Positions 31,000-40,647 of a stretch of 64,000 nucleotides of DNA are shown here, one piece after another. The notes beneath the pieces are model-generated. The model was not told the DNA's origin. It did no database searches and saw only the letters and a list, made by a program, of their open reading frames with translations. This DNA is from Amblyomma americanum (taxonomy: Eukaryota; Arthropoda; Arachnida; Ixodida; Ixodidae). Location: positions 664,501 through 728,500 of the forward strand of contig NW_027526502.1 in the NCBI RefSeq assembly GCF_052857255.1, given 5' to 3'. How positions within the stretch are numbered: the stretch's first letter is position 1; every line of letters starts with the position of its first letter. Made by a program: the position numbers and the translations under genes.

Positions 31000-33900
31000 A
31001 TCACTTGCCTCTGAGCGATGCGCCAGCCTCTACACCTGGGTGCGAGCGCCGGATACCCTTGGCTCAGACCACTACCCCATCGAGGTCATCCCTACCAGGG
31101 CAAACCCTGCCCCGAAACGCACATACAGTGTGGTGAAGTGGGACCACTTCCGCAAACTTTGCAGTGCCGAACCTCATGGTGGTGACTTCTTCTCCCATGT
31201 GGCAATGTGCGCGCGCGAGGCAACCGTTACGTGTAGTGTCCCCGCGGGCACGCCTATGCCAGACATAAAACTACTGAACTTACGTGCTGCACGCCGAGTC
31301 GCTCAACGCCGAGCCATCCACGCAAACAGGCCCGAACTGTGGACAATCTATAACAGACTAGATGCCCGCTGTAGGAGACACGCCCAATGTCGCCGCCGCC
31401 AGAGTTGGGCTAACCTCTGCGCCTCCCTTAACGACTCGCGACGCCAACGACGCGTCTGGGGCATCGTCGATGCAATGCTCTGCCCTAATATAACTTACTG
31501 TCCGGTCATGGCCATTGCCGTCACCCGCGGCATAACAACATTAGCTCTGGCCAACCTCCTAGCAGACCAATTTTCCTCCTCGGCAAACAGACTCGCAACT
31601 ACCCTGGCCTCTCCCCCACTCCACACCATCCCTACCCCTCAGACGAGGGCTCTATGTTGCGACAGTTTCACACCAAACGAGCTCCAGACTGTCCTTGACC
31701 GTTCTAAGCGCCGCAGCGCACCTGGCGCTGACGGTATAACTTACTAAATGCTACGTAACCTCAACCACCATCAGCGTAGCCTATTACTAGACGCGTTTAA
31801 CAACGTCTGGCACAGCGGAAACTTCCCGCAGGAGTGGAGCTGCGCCATAGTAGTCCCTGTTCTCAAATGCGGCAAGCGAGCTAACAACTTGTGCTCCTAC
31901 AGGCCAATTTCACTAACCTCCGCGGCTGGTAAGACTATGGAGGCCATGGCCCTTCGTCGACTACACTTGTTGGCCGACTCCACTCAAACCCTAGCTCCGC
32001 AACAGAGCGGTTTTCGATGGCACCGCGCCACAGCAGACTGCATTGCTGATGTCGTCACGTTAGAGAGCGGACTTGCCAGCGGTCATGTGGGGTACCCGGT
32101 TCTGCTCGACATAAGGAGCGCCTTCGACCTCGTCCCACACCCCGCCATCATAGATGCCCTTTGTGCCCTCGGGGTGTGTGAGAACATGCTGAGCTACCTC
32201 AAGGGCTTTTTCAGTGGCCGCTCTTTCCGTGTTAAAGTGCGCGGTGTACTAAGTGCCCCTCGTGATGTGCTGTGCGGTGCCCCCCAGGGGAGTGTGCTAA
32301 TAAGTCCCTTCCTCTTTAACCTGACCCTGGCACGACTCCCCCCTCCTGCCTCCCCAAACCTGTGCACCACAGTGTTCGTGTCGCAGTGTACGACGATGAC
32401 ATAGCCATTTTTGTGACCGCACCCACTGCAAGAGCAGCTAGCGGCCGCAGAGCCCTCCAATCAGCCCTGGATGCAGTGACCGAGCACCTCAAAGGCATTG
32501 GCCTGGATCTATCACCTGTCAAGTCAGAAGCACTCCTCGTGCACAAGCGCCCGAGCACTGCCCGCTGCCGCACCCCCCAGCTCCGTATCGGTGACACCCC
32601 TCTACCCTGGCGCACATCTGTGAAGTATCTGGGGCTCCATATCGACGCCAGACTCAGCTGGAGCACAGCCGTACTCAAGCTACGGAAAGAGATGTTACGT
32701 ATCTCTAACGTCTGCCGACCCCTCCTGGCTAAAGGCGCAGGCTGCTCCCCCACGCTATGCACCCGCATCTACGAGACACTTGCTCAGCTAAGGTTCTATA
32801 CGCCCTGCCCATTGTTAGGCTCTTGGGAGCCAAATGGCGACGGCTGGACATTAACCACCGCACCTTTGTCCGAAGCGTCTATGGCCTCCCACATAGCTCG
32901 CAAATAAGGCCCACCTACGCAGAGGCAAACACTTCGCTTTCGTCTCTCCGTGCGCAACAAACAACCCTACGGCATGCATTACGCATGCACAGTGCCCCCG
33001 AGTGCAAAGAACTCCTGACTTACCTGCAAGACAGACCCGAGACCTGGTTCGGCCGCAATGTCAACCTCTTCCGAGAAATCTTTGGTGCTCCCCCGCCACT
33101 CGGTCCTCACCCTCAAGCCCCACAATGCCGCAGGCCCCCGCGAGTCTGCACCACCCTACCAGGCATTACATGCAAACGCCAGACGCCTCACGGTGAACTT
33201 CAGCAACTCGTCGCTGAAAAGATCGACGACGACCTACAGGGCTGTCTCCTCGTATACACGGATGGCTCGGTTATGAACAATGGTCGATCCGCTGCTGCCA
33301 CCTGCATTACCCCTGCCCTGTCGCGCCATAAGCAGTGCGGACTCCCCACCCCGACATTGTCCACAGTAGCAGAGCTAGCCGCCATTCACCATGCCGCAGA
33401 CCTCCTTTCGGAGCTGCCAGACATCAGAAGGGCCGACATATTAAGCGACTCAAAATCAGCGCTCCTCGCAGTAAAACATGCCGACGAGGGCGGACACACT
33501 GTCCGCCTCCTGGACCACAAGCTGGCTGCTCTCTCCGAACGCGGCTGCCACATAACCCTCCAGTGGATGCCTGCCCACGTAGGCATATCGGCAAATGAAA
33601 CTGCCGATCAACTAGCCAAACAGGCCCATGACCCAACAGTTCCTCTAACAAGTGCAGTCAGCCCATATGACTGTGCTACACTCATAATTAAAAAAAACAT
33701 GTGGCTCTTCATCATCCCGACGCCAGAGTGGCTGCCGACGCTCCCCCCCCCCCCCCCCCCCCCCCGTCGCGTTCCCGGGCGAGAATTTGAACGCGCGGAT
33801 TACATCCTCCTCCTTCACCTCCGTATAGGATGTGTATGGACAGCCGAACGCCTCCATCGTCTCCGTGGCTTCACCAGTGACCAATGCACTATGTGTGGGG

Positions 33901-34121
33901 TCTGTGAAACCCTATTCCATCTCTTCTGTGAGTGTGCGGGACTCACCAGTGCCCGCTCCACCCTAAATTGTTCCTACCAAAAACTGGGGCTCGCCTCCGA
34001 AACTTTGGAACACTTTCTCTTCCCGTTCGGCCCGACATCTTCTGTGTGCCGCGCCCTCCGTGTAGTGCTGACCTTCGCCGAGAAAGCGAACCTTCGTGCT
34101 AAACTAAACCCCCTCCAGTGA
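31000..34121 (+). pseudogene. LINE-2 ORF2 part 2, RT and RNase H
   Basis: The frame resumes with the end of the endonuclease (LGSDHYPIEV, about 31060). RT blocks follow: SAPGADGITY, YRPISLTSAAGKTMEAM and CGAPQGSVLISPFLFN. CAA has become TAA in the ADGITYQML motif (31745-31747). A frameshift at about 32390 precedes the active-site box, which reads YDDD instead of YADD, and another lies near 32800. RNase H follows (LLVYTDGSV, VAELAAIHH, LSDSKSALLAV, NETADQLAKQA). The C-terminal motif CTMCGVCETLFHLFCEC ends the frame. A run of 23 C (33743-33765) lies between RNase H and that motif. The copy is inactive. Confidence 0.85.
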
Positions 34122-35694
34122 AACCACCTGGAAGTGAACTGGGTTCGGTGCCCTCCCCTTGACCTTGCCTCCTCCTCCTCCCTGACCCGCCTCCCTCCTG
34201 ACCCCTCCCCCCGCACAGTGCCGTTGAGGTGCCTCTCAATGAGCCAGTTATAGACCTCCTGCATGTTTGTAAACAAACGAGGTGGCGCTGCAGTCGCTAG
34301 CGAGCTCGTGGTAGGCAAAAGGTCGGGGAGTGGCGTCGCGGATAGGTGTTGAGCGCGGGTTTTCAAGGCTTGTAGGCGCGTTTCCAGTTTCTGCGAATCA
34401 TAGCAATGGTCGATGCTTCCAACTTAGTAATTTGTTGAGGTACACGAGCTCGTGTTGGCCCCGTGCGGCCTATAAAGAGAAATATTTTGCCACTGTATTG
34501 TATATATGGTTAGTAGTAAACGTGTAGAAAGCGTTCCTGCCGTTTATTTATGCGCTAGGCATTGAATAAAACAAGTTTTGACACTCTGCACTAGCCGGAA
34601 TGATTTTGCTTCGGGACAATAGTGAGGGGAAGTGCTGGCGTCGTTTCGTCGGAGCAGACATGCGCTCATCGTCTGCTGACATACGTACGTGTCGCGCTGT
34701 GCGAAAAGTGGGGACAGCGTCGTGTCCCTGATCTCCTGTCTCGCTTAGCGCTGTTTTTAGCCGCATGACCACGCACCAGCCAGGCCGAATTTTCCTCTTG
34801 TGAAGCTGGTCGATTTGGTGAAAATTTTTGATTTCCAGAATTATTTTCTTTCCTAGCCCTGAAGTCTAGTTTCGTGACGAAAAATTATAGCAAAATATTG
34901 AGTACAAATTTATAAATGACGCTTTTTAGAAGTGTGGTCGTCAGAAATTGTGAGGTAATTTCTTTGATTTCAGTGCCGCATTTCTTTGACCAAAGCGAAA
35001 GCGAAGATGCCATAAACGAGGGAATAAACTTTAAGGTTCGTTTTGTGACCTCTCACATTTTCGGCGACTGGATCACTCACCTTCGTAATTCGCATGAAAA
35101 TCAAATGATTCTATTTGTCGCAAAATATTCCTGAGACGTTGAGGAGCGTAATAAATCTCTCGATTTTTTTCCCTACACGTGCAGTACTGTGTTAGTTATT
35201 TCTTGTAAGAAACGTTTTCATGTAACTATGCATGCATAAGTACTGATCATATAGAAAAAGAACTAATCGCGTCATCGTACAGAACAGGGCTTTATGTACA
35301 TGCTGGCATAAAAAAACTGCGCACTATCGACTCAATTATTTGAGACCTTGGGGGGACTTGACGACGGTGTTAATTATAATTACCCAGAACTGCACCAGGT
35401 ATAGCTCTAAATAAAAGGAATTACTGAAACTAGCGTAGGAATTTCATATTTGCACCAAGTTTAGTTACATATCGCATGCATGAATAACGAAAACACTTTT
35501 CATTGCCGCGTCCCCTCTCAATCTCGCCACGTGTCTGTTAGTAGCACGCGTGCGGCTGCTTCTTTCCAAACCAGCTTCGCGATCATGTACTACCTCATGA
35601 AACATGACACATGCATGATGCAATGAAGAAGCATATGGCGTTTAGCACATTTAAGGTACGCTATTATAAGCACACCAACGCGACCGCGCAAGAT
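34122..35694. other. LINE-2 3' flank and unassigned AT-rich DNA
   Basis: Positions 34122 to about 34215 are pyrimidine-rich and likely LINE-2 3' untranslated sequence. On the minus strand 34366 to about 34210 has a motif-poor open frame with a well-formed stretch NMQEVYNWLIERHLNGTV followed by GTGCGG, which could be an exon end. Beyond 34560 I see nothing. Confidence 0.4.
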
Positions 35695-35696
35695 TA

Positions 35697-36394
35697 GACA
35701 GTTTTAGCTCTGCGTACGCAAGTGCTTGCGTACGCAAAGCGCTACGGCGCTGCGTACGTTACGCTGTCCGCTCCGAAGTATAGTTTTAGCTGGCCGTGCC
35801 GTAGCGCCCCTCAGGCTCACGTGGCGCCATCTAGTAACAAGGCGTCAAACCACATCAACGCTTGGTTGAAGAAAATTTCATCCGTGATTACTGATAACTA
35901 GTGTGAGTGCATTGGGAGCCTTTTTTGTTTAAAGAAGAAAAACTATGCAAACCGAAGAAAATGTAAGAACTGGCTAAAAGCTAGAAAACTGCTTCGCCAG
36001 GTGTCGTTGCTACGAGGAAAACACACTGAATTTAGTTAGGCTTAGGAGCTTGAAAATCGCCAAATTATCTGAAAAACAGGGGCTAGTTATCGCTTATACC
36101 GCTACGTGTGGGCAAGATTAGGCGAAATAAGAGCGAACCGCTACCATTTGAGCGAGCTATTGCGTCGGAGAATCCAGCGGCGACGTGTATTTATTCCGAA
36201 GCGGGCGAGCAGGGCGCCGCCATCTTGTCAAAGTTAGCGTACGCAAGCCACGCAAGCGCCGCAACGCAAAGTCCGCTGGCTAGCGTACGCACGCAAGACG
36301 CAGGGCTTGCGCTTGCGTTCTGCGCATGCGCACTACCGTCCCCGCAAACTCTTTGCGTACGCTAAGCCGTTGCGTACGCACAGCTAAAACTGTC
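35697..36394. mobile_element. MITE-2: 698-bp TIR element, GCGTACGC repeats
   Basis: Inverted ends start GACAGTTTTAGCT, continue with TGCGTACGCAA and stay similar for about 45 bp. TA flanks both sides (35695-35696, 36395-36396). The palindrome GCGTACGC recurs in both subterminal regions. No open frame for a transposase is present. Confidence 0.8.
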
Positions 36395-36396
36395 TA

Positions 36397-37146
36397 TTGA
36401 CACAACTTACCAGACTTCTTTCTACTCGAATGAAATAATTACGTCGTTATAAACAGTTTCAAGTAAATATTAAATGTCTTAAAACGCGCCATTAAAACAT
36501 GGTGTGCTATTAACAAAAACACGCATTCCTTGGGGGCGAGTGAACCTGTCGGCGCCCCGTGCACTCCGGCTCAAGGTGATAAGTACGTGTGCAGCTGCAT
36601 ATGTCTTTTTTTTTTCCTTGAGCAATTATCAGCCTACTATCCTGAAGTTCAGGTGAATGAACGCAGTAACTTGCAAGCTATTAAGTGCATTGAGTGGCAG
36701 TGCCTATCGACTCCCAGACTTCGCGCTTTACTAACGTGGCCTATTGCCTGTTAGCCAGTTTCCGAATGCGGAATTTATGCGCGAGAAACCTATCGAGGCT
36801 AATTTAATATTTTTTATGCTATTACGCGGATCCAGCAGTGACGCAGCTGGTCAATACATGCTGCTTCTGCAGTGCACAGGCTTGAAGCAGCCGCCGGTAG
36901 CTGCGGCAGCTGCGGTAGGCACGGGCAAGCGGAACCTGTTTTGCCTACCATGCGAAAGTCGCTGCTAACATCAGCGCCACCGCATCTTCGTGACGTCGCG
37001 GGGTGAAGGAGGTCCATAGCGCTGTGCTATCCCCCCCCTCCCCCCCCCTCCCCAAGCGACCATTGTGTGCGTGTGTGAGTGCGAACATATAACCTTTATA
37101 GGTTCCACGTGGGCGCGCCCGTGGGTCCGGAATGCGCCCGCTTGAC
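36397..37146. other. Unassigned, C-rich patch
   Basis: No gene is recognised. Positions 37030-37055 are C runs broken by TC. The region ends at the target duplication of the LINE-3 tail. Confidence 0.4.
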
Positions 37147-37167
37147 ACAGGAATGCGCCCACGTTGC

Positions 37168-37461
37168 CCACTCCAGTTGTAGTCAACATAGTGCTGTGTG
37201 CGTGTGTTTTTATTGCTCCATCACGAACCAACCACGCGCACAACTTGCGCACATATCTCTTTGTGTAAATAATGTGTGTATATTACCTCTCCCCTTATCC
37301 TCTCTCCCTTCCCTCTCGCCTCTTTCATTTCATTTCTCCATTCTGCCTGCTATCACCTGCCCCAGCTCAGGTGCTTCAGTATCGATGGCAGATGCCATCG
37401 ATACTGAATCTTTTCCTTCCTTTTTATTACATTATTTAACAAAACCACTACCACTACTACT
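37168..37461 (+). mobile_element. LINE-3 3' tail, 5'-truncated copy
   Basis: The 294-bp fragment matches the 3' untranslated region of the LINE-3 copies at 45363-45700 and 59677-60000, in plus orientation, ending in AACAAAACCACTACCACTAC. A 21-bp target duplication with one mismatch, containing GCCCACGTTGC, flanks it (37147-37167, 37462-37482). This shows target-primed insertion with strong 5' truncation. Confidence 0.9.
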
Positions 37462-37482
37462 ACAGGAATGTGCCCACGTTGC

Positions 37483-37984
37483 ACAGGAATGTCAAGCCAT
37501 TTCCCAGCAGGGGTTGAAAGAGCCTGCACTTCCTCGCCCGTTGTCCGAAATGCGGAAACTCTGTCGAAGACGCAGCTCTCCATCAATTGTCAACCCCAAC
37601 GTGACAGATGAGAACAACGCTCTGTTCGTCGACCCGATGGCATACTCGACCACTTGGGGACGCCATTGTAGTCGCTGCTTTAGCCATTCCTTCCGCGAAC
37701 GCCAGTCCTTGCGCCCACGTTTCTTCAGAATTCTCAATAGCCTTCACGATGGTTTTCTGGAAATCCTGGTCGGGGAGTCCGCGTCTTTATTCATTTGGGC
37801 TGGAAGGCACGCCAAGCATAACAGGGCGTCCTCACCCTCACCTCATGAGGATTTCACTCGGTGAGGTGAGGATGAGGGCGGATGGGCGCATGAAAATTCG
37901 CAAGGACGAGGTTGAGGGAGGAAAGACATGGTGAGGGCGAGGGTGGCGGCCCAAACCGTACTTCGGGCTAAGGTTTCCTGTCTG
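37483..37984. other. Unassigned, with GAGGGT-type repeats
   Basis: No gene is recognised. Around 37831-37915 CCTCACCCTCACCTCATGAGG is mirrored by GGTGAGGTGAGGATGAGGGC, a purine/pyrimidine-rich inverted arrangement. Similar GAGGGTGAGGG text recurs at 57938-58030. Confidence 0.4.
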
Positions 37985-38188
37985 TCTGTATCGCGCTGAT
38001 CAGTCAACGACACATCGTGTGTCACTTAATTGCTGGCCAAATTGGGGCCAGCGTTTATGCAGCACTGGCTCTATACAAGATATGCAGAGGAGGGTGACGC
38101 CCTTTCCACATGGGGGCCTATCTTGCCACGAACACAGCGCGCGCTACACGCAGCGCTGATAGCGATACAGATGACGATACATCCCCCC
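37985..38188 (-). repeat. LTR-3 3' LTR
   Basis: On the plus strand it runs from TGTATCGCGC to ACGATACA, with inverted ends TGTATCG and CGATACA. It matches 53441-53633 with several percent divergence, including GGCCAAATTGGGGCCAG. Confidence 0.65.
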
Positions 38189-38562
38189 TTGTTAAAAAAT
38201 TGCATGACAAGGACAGCTTTTTAGCTCTGGAATGCCGAAAAGAGACAGTGAAATCAAAACAGATTTGGGCATCAGAACTACATCAAAGATCAGAGCACTG
38301 AATGAAGTCACGGCACTTGTTCAAAGTTCTCGTCGTACAGCGTCGAGGTGGTCTTCGTTGTCAATGTTGTCCTTCTTGGAGTTACCGCCTGCTGCGGAAG
38401 TATCGGCAGAGTGCTCGCTGTGCAGTCTTGATTCTGCGCCGCATCCGGGTCTTGTTGCGTGCACGTAGGGGCAGCGCATTCTCTTCGTCGTACTGGTGGG
38501 GACCGCGTAGGCGGAAAGATTCTCTACTTGGCGTCGCAAGAGTTGGCCGTCTTCAGTCATGA

Positions 38563-39506
38563 CTACGTATGACCTTGGTTGACCAGACGACCGGAGAACC
38601 TGAGCCTTTTAATTTGTCCATGCGCCGTCTTGTATTCCGACTTTGTCGCCGTCGTTGAGTGGTGCGAGTGGCCCTCTTGAGTAGTCTTTTTGCTGGTGTT
38701 TGTCAACCCGCTGGCTTTGTCCGACCTGAACGGCTGGGAGTGTTGTTCGCAGCAAATGTCCTCGTAATATTTCGGCTGGTGCCTAATTCCAGTGGAGTTG
38801 ACCTGTAGGCGAGAAGACCAAGCCAAAAATCTTGTTTAGCTTCACTCGTTTTCTTCAAGATTCTCTTGACTACTTGTACTCCCTTTTCGGCGAGCCCATT
38901 GGAGCCGGGAAAATACGTGCTTGAAATCGTAGACCTGTGAGAAGATTGCAAATTCTCTACTGGAAAACTGAGGTTTGTTGTCAGTGCATACCTCTACAGG
39001 TATGCCATATCTGGAAAATATGGCACTTGCTGCAGCCACAATAGTTTTTGCTGAAGTGTCTGCTAGCTGTTGGACTTCGGGAAAATTTGGTAGGGCATCG
39101 TAAATTAATGCCCACGTGGTTTCACTGACGATAGAGTCGACCACACTCACTGCGTGCACTTCGACGTCGTCGTCGGTGTGATCTGCTGCGCCCGTGACGG
39201 AAGCCCTTGACAGCATGTCCGGCAGCAAAAGTTGTTTTCCTGGAACATAGCGTATACTGATGCAAAAAAAAAATCGCTGTAATCTGCAGGGTGGCATGTC
39301 ACCGATCGCTTTTTGGGAGATAGAGATCAACGGACGATGGTCTGTCTCAACGACAACCTGCCGCCCATACACGAAATGGTTAAATCTTTCGCAGCCGAAA
39401 CAATGGTCATTGCTTCCTCTTCAATTTGTAAATAGCGTTGCTGCGTCTCTGTAAGCACTTGGGAGGCGTAAGCAACCGGCTTCCATGTACCGCTGTGATG
39501 CTGCAT
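38563..39506 (-). pseudogene. LTR-3 RNase H end and integrase fragment
   Basis: The RNase H end is at 39460-39300 (EEEAMTIV, then VYGRQVVVETDHRPLISI). After PGKQLLLPDMLSRA an integrase part follows with VCTDNKPQFSSREF and, in another frame, YFPGSNGLAEKGVQVVKRIL. The central part is shortened; the zinc-binding HHCC region is not seen. Frameshifts are present. Confidence 0.75.
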
Positions 39507-39513
39507 CAGGGCA

Positions 39514-39679
39514 TATAATAATATAATTATAATTGGTTTTGGGGGAAAGGAAATGGCGCAGTATCTGTCTCATATATCGTTGGACACCTGAACCGCGCCG
39601 TAAGGGAAGGGATAAAGGAGGGAGTGAAAGAAGAAAGGAAGAAAGAGGTGCCGTAGTGGAGGGCTCCGGAATAATTTCG
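39514..39679 (-). repeat. SINE-a, 3' part
   Basis: This is the 3' half of a minus-strand SINE: TTA-rich tail, then GGGGAAAGGAAATGGCGCAG in plus reading, up to GGAATAATTTCG, where LINE-4 begins. The 5' half is at 44281-44440. Confidence 0.85.
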
Positions 39680-40647
39680 GGCCACAGATCCGACGTCTGC
39701 CCGACCCCGGACCGCAATGCCTGCAAGCAGTGTGGGGAGCAGGACCCAACCAAAGAACACCAATGCACCCCGAAGTGCCTGGTCTGCGGCGAGGGCCACA
39801 AAACAGGCACCAAGGAATGCAAACACAGACTGAAGTCAGCGGAGGAACTGCGGGGGCGACCTGCCTTCAGGAACCGACAGCAGCAACAGCAGCTGCTGAG
39901 ACGGGGACGAAGCAGGAGCCGCAGCAGAGGCCGCGTGCCAAGGTGGTTTGAGGAGGAAGAGGACTCCTCCTTCCAGCCACGGAGCGGAGGAAGCAAGTCG
40001 AGGAGCCGGAGCCGGGGGAGAAGCAAGAGCCGGGACGGACGGCGGGACGAGTCCTACCCGCCGCTGGTGAAGCCCTGGGGACCCGGACCGAAGCAGCAAC
40101 AACAACAGCAGAAGAAGAGCGGCGGAGTCAAGGTGAGCTGGGGAGCGGGCCCCCCAAGTCGCTTTTTCCGCACTCAAACACACACTCAAACACAAACACA
40201 CCCTCACACAAAGAGAAAAAGCTAGAAGAAGAAAACAGGGCTCTGAGGCAGGAGCTAGAAAAGAGCCGAGAGCAGACTAGACAGATTAAGCAGAAGCTAG
40301 ACGAACTCATCATGGAACTGCAATGGCAACGACAGGGCAGAAGTGAGGCAGGCAACAGCAGGCCGACCCCCCCTTGGCCCCCGCCCGAGGAGGCACAGAA
40401 ACAATCGGAAGAACAAAGGTGGAACGAAATAAAAAGTTTTATGCTGACGGTACAGAAGCAAATGCACGAACTCCAGCCGAAACAAGCTATGCAGGACCAA
40501 AGCTTCCGCAGCTACGTCAAGAATCAAAACAGCAGAGCCATTAACGAGGCCAGAGACAGACTATTCTGCGAGAGACGCTTCGGCGGATCAGAAAACCAAG
40601 GGGCAAACAACAACGGCAACTCATCATGGCAGGACATCAGCAACTAA
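39680..40647 (+). pseudogene. LINE-4 ORF1, zinc knuckles and RS region
   Basis: The frame begins inside a zinc-binding region: CKQCGEQDPTKEHQC and CLVCGEGHKTGTKEC are two CCHC-like knuckles. A long Arg/Ser-rich region follows (RSRSRGRV, KSRSRSRGRSKSRDGR). Past a frameshift in a CA-rich stretch near 40200 comes a coiled-coil-like segment (EEENRALRQELEKSREQ) and a C-terminal QRWNEIKSF region. The stop at 40645-40647 overlaps the ORF2 start. RS-rich tails often bind RNA; that role is inferred here. Confidence 0.75.

Larger units (their letters stand above)
22499..34121 (+). mobile_element. LINE-2: I-group LINE split by LTR-2
   Basis: The plus-strand LINE has its endonuclease at 22499-23149 and the rest of ORF2 at 31000-34121, separated by the 7.85-kb LTR-2. 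If LTR-2 and one copy of ATCA are removed, the reading frame continues exactly through the end of the endonuclease. No ORF1 is seen, so the element is 5' truncated near 22500. The 3' border after the ORF2 stop is not resolved. Confidence 0.85.
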
